53,026 bases of DNA from Susulua sp964590995 (GTDB lineage Bacteria; Omnitrophota; Gorgyraeia; Duberdicusellales; 4484-171), in contig CAZPYY010000002.1 in assembly GCA_964590995.1 (NCBI GenBank), positions 1-53,026 on the forward strand, in the 5' to 3' direction. Both the position numbers and the translations under genes were made by a program. How positions within the stretch are numbered: the stretch's first letter is position 1; each line of letters begins with the position of its first letter. Under the pieces are notes generated by a model that had not been told where the DNA came from, searched no databases, and saw only the letters and a program-made list of their open reading frames with translations. Shown here piece after piece: positions 8,079 to 16,789 of the stretch.

Positions 8079-8551
8079 TGTATCGAAGCGACGTTTTAGG
8101 AGATATTAACCAAAAATTTAAAGAGGGCATCATTGATGTTATTGATAAGTCTTCTACCCGAGTATATATCGAGATTAAGGCTTCTTCGCTTGTTAAGATC
8201 GCAAACTATATATTTAAAGAGCTAAAAGCTAGATTTAGTATTGCTTCTGGAGTAGATGTTCGTTCTCATATGGAGATTTTATATCACTTTACCTTAGAAG
8301 ATATAAATTTAGTAATTTCTCTAAGAGTAAAGTTAGATAAGTCAAAGCTAGAGATAGATTCGCTTACTCCTTCATTTGAAGCTGCAAATTGGATTGAGCG
8401 GGAAATCCATGAGATGCTGGGAATTAATTTTAAGGGCCATCCGGATTTAAGAAGACTTCTTTTGTCAGAGGATTGGCCTGAAGGTGTCTATCCTTTACGC
8501 AGAGACTATAAAGAGTGGGATAAAAAAGCAATTAGAGATAGAGGAGTATAG
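8078..8551 (+). CDS. hydrogenase subunit, NuoC/EchD/MbhK-like
   Basis: A 157-residue hydrophilic subunit of the NADH dehydrogenase 30-kDa family. The C-terminal half has the typical run WIEREIHEMLGINFKGHPDL and the closing YPLRRDYKEW. In Ech/Mbh complexes this protein packs against the large subunit without binding a cofactor. The gene order small subunit, NuoC-like, large subunit is conserved in Mbh and Hyc clusters. Both ends overlap neighbouring genes by one base. Confidence 0.9.
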   Translation: MYRSDVLGDINQKFKEGIIDVIDKSSTRVYIEIKASSLVKIANYIFKELKARFSIASGVDVRSHMEILYHFTLEDINLVISLRVKLDKSKLEIDSLTPSFEAANWIEREIHEMLGINFKGHPDLRRLLLSEDWPEGVYPLRRDYKEWDKKAIRDRGV

Positions 8552-9735
8552 TGGCAAGAACAATAGTACCGATAGGGCCTTATCATCCTTTACAAGAAGA
8601 ACCAGAGTTCTTTACCCTTACTGTTGAGGGTGAAAAGATTATTGCTGTTGATGTTGAGGTTGGTTATAACCACCGGGGCATAGAAAAGCTCTCCGAGATG
8701 AAAACTTTTGATCAGTCTACCTTTGTTATTGAGAGAATTTGCGGTATTTGTTCTACTAGCCACCCTTTTGCTTACACTAGAGCAGTTGAGGATATTATCC
8801 CCTTGGAGGTTCCTGAGCGGGCTAAGTATATCCGAACCATAATCGCTGAAGGTGAGAGAATACACTCGCATCTCTTATGGTTAGGTTTAGCTGGACACTT
8901 CTTAGGATATAATACAGTCTATATGTGGGCTTGGAAATTACGCGAAGAGATTTTAGATGCAATGGAAGTTCTATCCGGAAATAGAAATAATTATGCGATG
9001 TTTAAACCTGGGGGGGTAAGGAGAGATATAAAGGCTGAGGATATTCCAGGAGTAGTTAAGAAGGTAGATTCAATCATACCGACGTTAATAATGCTTAAGA
9101 AAGCTGTTATGGATGATCCAGTCTTACATGCCCGAACTAAAGGGGTGGGTAAGCTTAGCAGGGAAGAAGCAATAAATTATTCGGCCTTGGGTCCAACCGC
9201 AAGAGCATCTGGTGTAGCCAGAGATTTGAGAAAAGATTGTCCTTATGGAGCTTATGAGAGGTTAGATTGGGAGATGATTGTAACCTCTAATGGTGATGTC
9301 TTTGATAAGTTAGTAGTAAGAGTTCTAGAGACCTTTGAGTCTATAAAAATAATAAAGTACTGTCTCCTGAATCTTCCCAAAGGCGAGATCGATGCTCAAA
9401 TCAAGAGCATTCCTTCCGGAGAAGGTATTGGCCAGATTGAAGCGCCAAGAGGAGAGTGCTTCCATTATGTAAAGAGTGACGGCACTAACCGGCCGGCTCG
9501 TCATAAGGTCAGGGCGCCAACTTTTATGAATCTGCCAACTTATAAATCAACTGTTGTTGGGCAGACTATATCTGATGCTACAATAATCTTTGCAGCTATT
9601 GATCCTTGCTATTGCTGTACAGAGAGAATGGCTGTACGCAATACTAGCGGTGAGAAAATTTATAACGGAGAAGATTTGATTCGGCTTTCACAAGAGAAGA
9701 CCGCTAAGATAAAAAATAAATTAGGTATTAAATGA
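8551..9735 (+). CDS. [NiFe] hydrogenase large subunit, group 4 (EchE/MbhL/HycE-like)
   Basis: Catalytic subunit (394 residues, GTG start) that interconverts protons and H2 at a NiFe(CN)2CO site. The L1 motif ERICGICSTSH supplies Cys64 and Cys67. The L2 motif DPCYCCTER supplies Cys353 and Cys356. Both pairs are intact, so this is a hydrogenase and not an Mbx/Mbs or complex I relative, which lack the Ni ligands. After Arg359 a 35-residue extension follows (starting with Met), the expected removable tail for a HycI-type endopeptidase; such a gene lies at 16082. It forms the core with the NuoB/C/H-like subunits. Confidence 0.95.
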   Translation: MARTIVPIGPYHPLQEEPEFFTLTVEGEKIIAVDVEVGYNHRGIEKLSEMKTFDQSTFVIERICGICSTSHPFAYTRAVEDIIPLEVPERAKYIRTIIAEGERIHSHLLWLGLAGHFLGYNTVYMWAWKLREEILDAMEVLSGNRNNYAMFKPGGVRRDIKAEDIPGVVKKVDSIIPTLIMLKKAVMDDPVLHARTKGVGKLSREEAINYSALGPTARASGVARDLRKDCPYGAYERLDWEMIVTSNGDVFDKLVVRVLETFESIKIIKYCLLNLPKGEIDAQIKSIPSGEGIGQIEAPRGECFHYVKSDGTNRPARHKVRAPTFMNLPTYKSTVVGQTISDATIIFAAIDPCYCCTERMAVRNTSGEKIYNGEDLIRLSQEKTAKIKNKLGIK

Positions 9736-11387
9736 GCTTAGTTGAACAATTATTCAAGATTGATAACCTTTCCATTTTTGTAGGGATATTTATCGGAATA
9801 TTCTCCTTAGTGACAATTATCTATTCAGCAGGCTTTATGAAGAGAAGTAAGGGGCTGATTCGTTATTACCTATATATAGTCCTTACTCTCCTAGCTTCTT
9901 TAGGTGCTGTTTTCTCCAACAATCTTATTCTGTTTATGGTCTTCTGGGGCTTCCTAGGCCTGCTTTTATACCTTTTGATTAGTTTTGGCGAGAAAGAAAA
10001 TACTTCAGCTACAGCAAAGAAGGCTTTTATAATAATTGGCGGTACCGATGCCTTTATGATATTGGGTTTAGCCTTTGTCTGGAAGATCTCCGGAGCATTG
10101 CAGATGGATAAAATAACTATCGCCTTAAACAGCAAGATAGCTGTTTGGGCTTATCTTTGCCTTGCTGCTGGTGCTTTTGCTAAGGCTGGAGCCATGCCCT
10201 TTCATACTTGGGTTCCTGATACTGCCCAAGATGCACCCACTCCGGTAACTGCCTTCCTACCGGCTTCTTTAGATAAGCTTCTTGGTATTTACTTCTTAGC
10301 CAGATTATCTTTGAATATCTTTGAGATGGATAGTGGTATGAATACATTTTTAATGGTGGTGGGCAGCATTACTATTGTTGCTGCAGTTATGATGGCTCTA
10401 ATCCAGCATGATTTAAAGAGGCTTTTGGGCTATCATGCTGTAAGCCAGGTTGGGTATATGGTTTTGGGTATTGGTACTGGTAGCCTTTTAGGCATCGCTG
10501 GAGGCTTATTTCATATGCTTAATAACGCTATTTATAAATCCTGTTTATTTTTAGGCGGGGGTGCAGTTGAGAAGAAAGCAGGGACAAGTGATTTAGAAAA
10601 ATTAGGCGGGTTTGCTAAGATTATGCCTATTACTTTTGGAGCCTTCTTGTTGGCTTCTTTAGCTATATCCGGGATTCCGCCTTTTAACGGTTTTGCTTCT
10701 AAGTGGATGATTTATCAAAGCATAATCAATACAGCTAGTAGTGGTGGGTATCTCTGGGTAGTATGGCTTATTGCTGCTTTGTTTGGCAGTGCTCTTACCT
10801 TAGCGAGTTTTATGAAGCTGGTGCATGCTGTTTTCTTGGGCCAACCTTCTGGGGAAGAGAAGGCATTAAATAATAAGAGGGGTGAAACTACCCCGGCTAT
10901 GTGGATTCCTCAAGTTTCTCTGGCCCTTCTTTGTCTTATCTTTGGTGTATTTGCTTATCAAATACCGCTTAAGATATTTATCCTTCCTAGTTTAGGGGGC
11001 GAGGTTGAGTTCCTTGGAATTTGGAATGCAAGTTTGGCTACTGTATTAATAATTGTAGGAATTGTAATTGGTATGATAATTTACCTTTTAGGTAAGGTGA
11101 CTAAGGCAAGAGAAGTGGGCGGTTTTGTAGGAGGAGAGAATTTAGAGAAACATCCTCAGATGCGAATTTCCGGAACTGAATTTTACAACACAATTCAGGA
11201 AATGGGAATTTTAAAGATTATTTATGAACTGGCCAAGAAAAAGGTATTTGATCTTTATGATATAGGTAGAAGAGTAGCCTTTGTTTTTGTTAGAATACTG
11301 CGCTATATCCACAATGGTGTGCTCCCTACATATATGGCTTGGTGTCTTTTAGGTATGATAATACTTTTTTATGCTTTGCGAGGCTAG
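9732..11387 (+). CDS. antiporter-like membrane subunit, HyfB/NuoL/MrpD family (first copy)
   Basis: A large polytopic protein (551 residues) of the proton-conducting NuoL/M/N family. The conserved core includes KAGAMPFHTWVPDTAQDAPT (Lys in the ion path) and LKRLLGYHAVSQVGYMVLG. A C-terminal extension of about 110 residues (from around 440, ending in another membrane helix) recalls the lateral-helix region of HycC/NuoL-type subunits. It is encoded directly after the hydrogenase large subunit (4-base overlap) and separately from the MrpD-like copy at 12722. The complex therefore probably has two ion-translocating modules. Confidence 0.88.
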   Translation: MSLVEQLFKIDNLSIFVGIFIGIFSLVTIIYSAGFMKRSKGLIRYYLYIVLTLLASLGAVFSNNLILFMVFWGFLGLLLYLLISFGEKENTSATAKKAFIIIGGTDAFMILGLAFVWKISGALQMDKITIALNSKIAVWAYLCLAAGAFAKAGAMPFHTWVPDTAQDAPTPVTAFLPASLDKLLGIYFLARLSLNIFEMDSGMNTFLMVVGSITIVAAVMMALIQHDLKRLLGYHAVSQVGYMVLGIGTGSLLGIAGGLFHMLNNAIYKSCLFLGGGAVEKKAGTSDLEKLGGFAKIMPITFGAFLLASLAISGIPPFNGFASKWMIYQSIINTASSGGYLWVVWLIAALFGSALTLASFMKLVHAVFLGQPSGEEKALNNKRGETTPAMWIPQVSLALLCLIFGVFAYQIPLKIFILPSLGGEVEFLGIWNASLATVLIIVGIVIGMIIYLLGKVTKAREVGGFVGGENLEKHPQMRISGTEFYNTIQEMGILKIIYELAKKKVFDLYDIGRRVAFVFVRILRYIHNGVLPTYMAWCLLGMIILFYALRG

Positions 11388-11390
11388 ATA

Positions 11391-11939
11391 ATGGTTGAGC
11401 TATATATCTTACTAATATTTATGATTGTGGGAGCAATTGTTGCTACTGAGCTAAAAGATCTTCTATCTTCAGTAATAGCAGTTGGTGCTGTAGGCTTAGG
11501 GCTTTCCATAGTCTTTTTAATACTTAAAGCACCGGATGTAGCCATTACCCAGCTAGTGGTTGAAATATTGTGTTTGATTATTTTGATTCGAGCAACCCTA
11601 AAGAAAGATATTCCCTTTGCAACAACAGGTAGGTGGTTTTTAAATACGCTTATTACTGTTACTTTTATTACCATGTTTTTATTTGTCGCTGCAAAAGCCT
11701 TGAAAGAGTTGCCAAGTTTTGGTTATCCGATTATGAAGGTTGCTAAAACATACCTTGCTAATGGTTTACAACAGACTGGTGCAGCTAATGTTGTTTCTTC
11801 GGTAATATTAGATTTTAGGGCATATGATACCTTGGGTGAAGCCACGATATTATTCACTGCTGTAATTGGAGTCTTGGCCGTTGTGCGTAAAATCGGTAGA
11901 AAAAAACAAGATGAGACAATAGAGGAGGAAGATGAGTAG
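11391..11939 (+). CDS. fused MbhD-MbhE-like subunit (MrpA C-terminal domains)
   Basis: A 182-residue membrane protein matching the C-terminal part of MrpA. Residues 1-75 form a DUF4040/MbhD-like unit (LKDLLSSVIAVGAVGLGLS, then KAPDVAITQLVVEILCLIIL). Residues 130-175 form an MbhE-like unit (DFRAYDTLGEATILFTAVIG). In Pyrococcus-type Mbh these are two separate genes, so this is a fusion or the ancestral joined form. The long N-terminal MrpA antiporter domain is absent, which is normal for Mbh. It overlaps the MrpB-like gene by 8 bases. Confidence 0.87.
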   Translation: MVELYILLIFMIVGAIVATELKDLLSSVIAVGAVGLGLSIVFLILKAPDVAITQLVVEILCLIILIRATLKKDIPFATTGRWFLNTLITVTFITMFLFVAAKALKELPSFGYPIMKVAKTYLANGLQQTGAANVVSSVILDFRAYDTLGEATILFTAVIGVLAVVRKIGRKKQDETIEEEDE

Positions 11940-12384
11940 AGAGCACGATAAGGGTATGTCAGTAATTGTTAAGACGATCACTCGTCTTACAATAGGACTA
12001 ATACTGCTCTATGGTATTTATATAGTCACTCATGGTCATGTATCACCGGGTGGAGGGTTTGCCGGAGGTGTTATTATAGCCCTTTCTTTTGTCCATCTTA
12101 TGTTAGCTTACGGTAAGGAAACTGCCCTGAAAAAGTTTCCTAAAGGCTTGGTTTCGTTCCTAGAGAGCACCGGTGCAGTAATGTTCTTAGCTATAGCTTT
12201 CCTGGGTTTTACTGGAGGATACTTTTTCTTAAATTTTATAAGTAAGGGAAAGCCCTACGAGTTATTTAGTGCCGGAATTATCCCTCTTTGTAATATAGCA
12301 ATATGTCTTAAGGTCGGTGCCGGACTTTTTGCAATATTTGTTGCCTTAGTCTTATTGAAATTAGAGTCAGAGGAGAAGAAATGA
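11932..12384 (+). CDS. MrpB/MnhB-like subunit (MbhF)
   Basis: A 150-residue membrane protein of the MnhB family, with the signature HGHVSPGGGFAGGVIIA and about four hydrophobic segments. In Mrp antiporters and Mbh it contributes to the sodium-translocating half of the complex. It lies between MbhDE-like and MrpC-like genes in the canonical order and overlaps the next gene by four bases. Confidence 0.9.
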   Translation: MSREHDKGMSVIVKTITRLTIGLILLYGIYIVTHGHVSPGGGFAGGVIIALSFVHLMLAYGKETALKKFPKGLVSFLESTGAVMFLAIAFLGFTGGYFFLNFISKGKPYELFSAGIIPLCNIAICLKVGAGLFAIFVALVLLKLESEEKK

Positions 12385-12725
12385 TAATATATTTGCTTTG
12401 TTTAATGCTTTTTTGCGTAGGGCTATATTGTATCTTACGAAAGCGTAATATTATTAAGATTATCGTTGGTGTCATTATATCTGAGTATGCAGCTAATCTG
12501 TTTTTTATCTTGGTAGCCTATCGTATTGGCGGCAGAGCTCCCATATTCTCATCTCAAGCAGATATCTCTGCTTCTACTATGGTCGATCCCTTACCGCATG
12601 CTTTGGTTCTTACAGCTATTGTTATTGGTTTAGCTACCACAGCTTTATTAGTTGCTATTGCTATGAGAATTTATGAAAAATATGGTACTTTTGATATTAC
12701 AAAAATTAGGGAGTTAAGAGGATGA
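12381..12725 (+). CDS. MrpC/MnhC/NuoK-like subunit (MbhG)
   Basis: A three-helix membrane protein of 114 residues in the MnhC/NuoK family. The segment DPLPHALVLTAIVIGLATTALLVA (shown here only as its landmark DPLPHALVLTAIVIG) is the family hallmark and falls in the C-terminal half. It would neighbour the MrpD-like subunit and form part of the ion channel. It overlaps both flanking genes by four bases. Confidence 0.91.
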   Translation: MIIYLLCLMLFCVGLYCILRKRNIIKIIVGVIISEYAANLFFILVAYRIGGRAPIFSSQADISASTMVDPLPHALVLTAIVIGLATTALLVAIAMRIYEKYGTFDITKIRELRG

Positions 12726-14227
12726 TTCCAGGCATTAATACAATACCCCTTTTTGTGGCAATAGCCTTAGCCGGAGCTTTCTTAATTTCTCTGGCTGGTA
12801 AAAAAATAAAGTGGGTACCAGACACATTGGGGAATCTTACTACTTTTGCTTTACTTTGCCTCTCTATCTTTGCGGTGAAGCTCTCAGGTTCTCAGGGAAC
12901 TCTGGTTTATGGTGTTGGTTATTGGAATCCGCCAGTAGGCATAGCCATGGTTCTAGATGGCTTAACTTCATTTATGCTTGTTACTGTAAACCTAGTTGCT
13001 TTTATCATCTCGATCTATGCGATAAATTACATGGAGAAGTATACTTCAAAGTGGAAATTCTATACCTTGTTCCTTCTGATGTTAGCCGGAATGAATGGAG
13101 TAATTATTACCGGTGATATCTTTAATTTGTTTGTATTCTTAGAGATTGCTTCGGTAGCAAGTTATGCTTTGGTTGCTTTTGGAACTGAACGCCATGAGCT
13201 AGAAGCTGCTTTTAAGTATGCGGTTATGGGTACAGTAGGTTCACTATTTATTCTTCTGGGGATTGCCCTTTTATATAGCCGCACCTCTACCTTGAATATG
13301 GCTGATATGGGTAGTGTTTTAGCTGGGAAGGGAAGTACTGACTTGATTCGTTTGGTGAGCGTTTTATTCCTAATGGGTTTTGGTCTTAAAGCTGCCCTTG
13401 TCCCTTTTCATGCCTGGTTGCCTGATGCTCATCCTTCAGCACCGGCTCCGATATCCGCTATGCTTTCGGGAGTATTAATAAAATCTCTAGGTATCTATGC
13501 CTTGATTAGAATATTCTATAATGTAGTAGGGATGAGTCCTGAACTAGCCTCAATAATAATGCTTTTAGGAGCAATATCTATGGTTGTTGGTGGATTGCTG
13601 GCTTTAGGGCAATGGGATTTTAAACGGCTCTTAGCTTACTCTTCTATAAGCCAGGTAGGTTATATTGTTTTAGCTATTGGTCTTGGTACACCCTTGGGAA
13701 TATTAGCCGGGCTCTTTCATCTCTTTAACCACTCAATATTTAAGTCGTTATTATTTTTGAATTCAGGAGCAGTAGAATACTCTACCGGAACCCGAGATCT
13801 GCAGCAGATGGGCGGTTTAGGAAAGAAGATGCCCTTAACCGGCTTAACTAACCTAACAGCTTCTATGTCTATTGCCGGTGTTCCGCCCTTTAGTGGTTTC
13901 TGGAGTAAGCTATTTATTATAGTCGCAATAGTCCAAGCCGGTTACTATGGGTATGCTTTCTGGGCTGTTTTAGTGAGTGTGTTGACCTTGGCTATGTATG
14001 TTAAGGTTACCAAGTATGCTTTCTTTGGAACCTTGAAGGAGAAGTGGGAACAGATAAGAGAAGTACCTGCATTTATGAAGCTTTCAATGGCAATGTTAGC
14101 ATTCATTTGTTTAATAGGGGGAGTATTGCTTATTTCAGGGATAAAAGAGATTTTTCTGCAGCCGGCATCAAAAGCTCTCTTAGATGGCAGTAAGTATAGT
14201 AGTTTGGTTCTAAGTCAGGTGAAATAG
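12722..14227 (+). CDS. MrpD/MnhD-like antiporter subunit (MbhH, second copy)
   Basis: A 501-residue polytopic protein of the NuoN/MrpD family. Landmarks are TGDIFNLFVFLEIASVASYA (with the conserved Glu), KAALVPFHAWLPDAHPSAPA and FKRLLAYSSISQVGYIVLA. The first two are diagnostic for MrpD-type subunits. It is the main antiporter-type subunit of the Mrp half, whereas the copy at 9732 groups with the hydrogenase core genes. It starts within the end of the MrpC-like gene and ends one base ahead of the MrpE-like gene. Confidence 0.91.
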   Translation: MIPGINTIPLFVAIALAGAFLISLAGKKIKWVPDTLGNLTTFALLCLSIFAVKLSGSQGTLVYGVGYWNPPVGIAMVLDGLTSFMLVTVNLVAFIISIYAINYMEKYTSKWKFYTLFLLMLAGMNGVIITGDIFNLFVFLEIASVASYALVAFGTERHELEAAFKYAVMGTVGSLFILLGIALLYSRTSTLNMADMGSVLAGKGSTDLIRLVSVLFLMGFGLKAALVPFHAWLPDAHPSAPAPISAMLSGVLIKSLGIYALIRIFYNVVGMSPELASIIMLLGAISMVVGGLLALGQWDFKRLLAYSSISQVGYIVLAIGLGTPLGILAGLFHLFNHSIFKSLLFLNSGAVEYSTGTRDLQQMGGLGKKMPLTGLTNLTASMSIAGVPPFSGFWSKLFIIVAIVQAGYYGYAFWAVLVSVLTLAMYVKVTKYAFFGTLKEKWEQIREVPAFMKLSMAMLAFICLIGGVLLISGIKEIFLQPASKALLDGSKYSSLVLSQVK

Positions 14228-14725
14228 ATGAAGAGCAGAGTAGTTTTATTTATAATCGCATTTTTAATCTGGTCCCTATTGAACTGGATACCGGATGCAC
14301 AACACCTTATAGTCGGAGTTTTTGTTGCTGCCCTTGTAGCCTTTTTAACCGGAGATTTATTTGTTACCCGGCCGCATGTATTACAGCATCCGTGGCGTTA
14401 CTGGTATTTCATTGCGCATTATTTGCCGGTATTTTTATTAGAAGTTGTGAAAGCCAATATTGATGTTGCTTATCGGGTATTACATCCTGATTTGCCGATA
14501 AATCCCGGAATTGTAAAGGTAAAAACAATTTTAAAGAGCGATACGGCTTTAACATTTTTGGCTAACTCGATAACTTTAACTCCTGGTACTATGAGTGTGG
14601 ATATAGACAGGGATAATGGTGTTTTATATATACACTGGATTAATGTGAAGGCAAAAGATATTGAAAGTGCTACAAAAATCATTGTCCAGCGCTTTGAAAA
14701 AATACTAAAGAAGATTTTTGATTAA
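14228..14725 (+). CDS. MrpE/MnhE-like subunit (MbhA)
   Basis: A 165-residue MnhE-family membrane protein with two N-terminal hydrophobic segments and the family motif LANSITLTPGTMSVDID followed by a soluble C-terminal domain (LYIHWINV). It belongs to the sodium/proton antiporter module. Its start immediately follows the MrpD-like stop. In archaeal Mbh the E-F-G trio opens the cluster, whereas here it closes the antiporter block. Confidence 0.9.
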   Translation: MKSRVVLFIIAFLIWSLLNWIPDAQHLIVGVFVAALVAFLTGDLFVTRPHVLQHPWRYWYFIAHYLPVFLLEVVKANIDVAYRVLHPDLPINPGIVKVKTILKSDTALTFLANSITLTPGTMSVDIDRDNGVLYIHWINVKAKDIESATKIIVQRFEKILKKIFD

Positions 14726-14735
14726 AGGGGATAAT

Positions 14736-15104
14736 ATGAAGATGTTTAGATGGATTGCTGGTGCGATAGTTTTAACGGGAATTATAGGTCTGATTATAAT
14801 TCGGCCGCTCCCTTTCCTTTTCTACGCTGATCTTCCTTATGTGAATTTCTTAGGCAGGGCTCTCTACATACTTATTTTAGCTTGTTTTTTGTGCCTCTAT
14901 CGTATCTATAGGGGGCCGACCGGTGCTGATCGGGTAGTGGCAATTGATATTTTGGGTATCATGATTGCTGGTTTGTGCGCAGTATTGACTATTTCTACTG
15001 GAAGGTCTTGGTATATTGATATTGGAATAGCCTGGGCTTTGCAGAGTTTTATAAGTACCTTAGCGCTCTCCAAATATTTAGAAGGAAGAGGGTTCGATGA
15101 GTAG
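14736..15104 (+). CDS. MrpF/MnhF-like subunit (MbhB)
   Basis: A 122-residue, three-helix membrane protein of the MnhF family. The motif RIYRGPTGADRVVAIDILG is the family signature. I choose the ATG at 14736 because AAAGGGG (14724-14730) lies 5 bases upstream; an in-frame TTG at 14718 would add six residues and lacks such a site. The N-terminus is longer than in typical MnhF, with one extra hydrophobic segment. It overlaps the MrpG-like gene by 8 bases. Confidence 0.87.
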   Translation: MKMFRWIAGAIVLTGIIGLIIIRPLPFLFYADLPYVNFLGRALYILILACFLCLYRIYRGPTGADRVVAIDILGIMIAGLCAVLTISTGRSWYIDIGIAWALQSFISTLALSKYLEGRGFDE

Positions 15105-15432
15105 TATTATTGGTTTGGTATTTATTAGTTTAGGATTAGCTTTTGATCTTTTTGGTGTTTTAGGCTTAGTGCGCCTTCCCGATGTTTACAATCGTCTGCA
15201 GGCAGCTACAAAGTGTGTCACTTTAGGCACTTGCAGTATTCTATTCGGAACATTTCTTGTGGTTGGCCCGGTAGCATCAGGCATGAAAGCGCTCTTGTGT
15301 ATGGTCTTTTTACTATTAACCTCTCCGGTGGCTGCCCATGCTATAGCCAGAGGTGCGCATAGGGCAGGGGTAAAGCTTAGCAAAGAGAGCGTTGTAGATA
15401 AGTACTTGGAAGATAAAGAGGGAGAAGTGTAG
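15097..15432 (+). CDS. MrpG/MnhG-like subunit (MbhC)
   Basis: A 111-residue, three-helix protein of the MnhG family. It shows the typical FDLFGVLGLVRLPDVYNRLQAATK segment (landmark GVLGLVRLPDVYNRLQA) and LTSPVAAHAIARGAHRAG near the C-terminus. It completes the Mrp set (DE fusion, B, C, D, E, F, G) built into the hydrogenase operon. The next gene begins 30 bases downstream. Confidence 0.9.
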   Translation: MSSIIGLVFISLGLAFDLFGVLGLVRLPDVYNRLQAATKCVTLGTCSILFGTFLVVGPVASGMKALLCMVFLLLTSPVAAHAIARGAHRAGVKLSKESVVDKYLEDKEGEV

Positions 15433-15461
15433 TTTAAAAGGTTAAAGTTCAAAGTTAGAAG

Positions 15462-16076
15462 ATGCAAATGCGGTTACCAAAGATCAGAGAATTAACTGAA
15501 GCTATAAAAGCCCTTATAAAAGGGCCTTATACTTCAAAGTTTCCTATTGAGCCACACCAACCTCACCCTAATTTTAGAGGACAGCCCAAGTTTAACGACC
15601 AGAAGTGTGTGGGTTGCACTGCCTGTAAAGAGGTTTGTCCGGTAGAGGCGATTGATTATCAAGATGTTGTTGACGATAAGCTTAATCCGCGAAGAGTTAT
15701 GATTCACTATACTGATACCTGCATATTCTGCGGTCAGTGCGAAGCTGCTTGCATTGCCGATAATGAGGGTATCAAATTATCTAATGATTGGGAGCTTTCC
15801 TTCTTTGATCGCAGTAAAGCTGATGAGCGAATAGAGAAAGAGCTGCAACTCTGCGAGATTTGCGGCGAAGTTATTGCTTGTTGTGACCACCTAGAGTGGA
15901 TCGTTAAGAAGGTAGGAGAGCTTAGTTTTTCCAGCCCGACACTATATCTTCTACGTCTCAGGAGCTTAGGTATTGTAGACCAAAACATCATATCCGCCTT
16001 AGCCGATCAAGGACGCTCTGACCGGGTAAAGATTCTTTGTGCTAGCTGCAGAAGAAAGACCACCCTGACTATTTAA
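15462..16076 (+). CDS. NuoI/HyfH/MbhN-like ferredoxin subunit
   Basis: A 204-residue peripheral subunit with two [4Fe-4S] motifs, CVGCTACKEVCP and CIFCGQCEAAC. It lies between the proximal cluster of the small subunit and the external donor in Ech/Mbh-type complexes. The C-terminal part carries extra cysteines (LCEICGEVIACC and ILCASC), which also occur in HycF/HyfH-type proteins and could bind a further metal. It is separated from the other core subunit genes by the antiporter block, an order also found in Mbh where the N subunit is last. Confidence 0.87.
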   Translation: MQMRLPKIRELTEAIKALIKGPYTSKFPIEPHQPHPNFRGQPKFNDQKCVGCTACKEVCPVEAIDYQDVVDDKLNPRRVMIHYTDTCIFCGQCEAACIADNEGIKLSNDWELSFFDRSKADERIEKELQLCEICGEVIACCDHLEWIVKKVGELSFSSPTLYLLRLRSLGIVDQNIISALADQGRSDRVKILCASCRRKTTLTI

Positions 16077-16081
16077 TTGAA

Positions 16082-16582
16082 ATGAGAACTAATTTGAAAG
16101 ATATACTTAAAGGAAAAATTGTTATCGTTGGTATCGGAAACATTATCCGCGGGGATGATGGCTTCGGACCTTTGCTGATTGAAAAGATAAAGGGTGGGGT
16201 TGAGATGATGTGTTTAGATGGCGGGATTGCTCCTGAGAATTACCTGGGCAAAATCACCAAAGAAAATCCCGATACGGTTTTAATTATTGATGCTGTTCAT
16301 CTAGGCAAGAATCCTGGTGAGTACGAGATTTTAAAGGGAGAAGATATAGCAAAGTGCGGATTCACTACTCATGATATCTCCCCGGTAATGTTTATAGAGT
16401 ATTTAACCAGAGAGACCGAGGCTAATATTTATATGCTTGGGGTTCAACCTCAAGGTATTGAATTAGGTTCAGAGATGTCCAATAAGCTTAAAACAGCATT
16501 AGAGGAACTATCAGGAAAAATTTTGGAGGCAGTCAATGCACGAGACTCACTTAATAAAACCGATAATCAAAGGCATAGTTAA
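16082..16582 (+). CDS. [NiFe] hydrogenase maturation endopeptidase (HycI family)
   Basis: Protease that removes the C-terminal tail of the [NiFe] large subunit once nickel is inserted. The 166 residues start VIVGIGNIIRGDDGFGP, and the expected nickel-sensing residues are present: Asp25/26 in the RGDD motif, Asp70 in IIDAVH and His97 in TTHDIS. The last two match the HycI pattern. Its presence fits the 35-residue tail seen on the large subunit at 8551. The 3' end overlaps the HypA-like gene by 47 bases, which is unusually long. Confidence 0.91.
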   Translation: MRTNLKDILKGKIVIVGIGNIIRGDDGFGPLLIEKIKGGVEMMCLDGGIAPENYLGKITKENPDTVLIIDAVHLGKNPGEYEILKGEDIAKCGFTTHDISPVMFIEYLTRETEANIYMLGVQPQGIELGSEMSNKLKTALEELSGKILEAVNARDSLNKTDNQRHS

Positions 16583-16778
16583 ACACGCCCAAGAAGAAGG
16601 GGCAAAGAATATAACCAAGCTAAGGTTAAAGATTGGAGAGCTTATTGGTGTTAAAGAAGAGTCGTTTCGCGAGACTTTTAACCTTTTAGCTAAGGGGACT
16701 ATGCTTGAAGGTACAGAGTTGGAGATTGTTTTTTTTCCGAGTACGCGCATAGAAGTTGTTTCCTTTGATTGTGATTAG
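16536..16778 (+). CDS. short HypA-like protein lacking the zinc domain
   Basis: An 80-residue HypA-type nickel metallochaperone. The N-terminal MHETHLI preserves the nickel-binding Met-His-Glu start, and KLRLKIGELIGVKEESF and GTELEIVFFP match the conserved alpha/beta domain. Standard HypA (about 110-120 residues) continues with a zinc loop holding two CxxC pairs. Here the frame ends at FDCD and the next gene starts 11 bases later, so no remnant of the zinc domain remains. A GGAGG site precedes the ATG. It may deliver nickel with altered partner control, or be a specialised fragment. Confidence 0.78.
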   Translation: MHETHLIKPIIKGIVKHAQEEGAKNITKLRLKIGELIGVKEESFRETFNLLAKGTMLEGTELEIVFFPSTRIEVVSFDCD

Positions 16779-16789
16779 GGGTAGAGGAG

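Noticed and set aside
8551..9735. Large subunit being complex I NuoD or an Mbx/Mbs-type protein without NiFe
   Set aside because: Both Cys pairs (64/67 and 353/356) and the cleavable tail are present.
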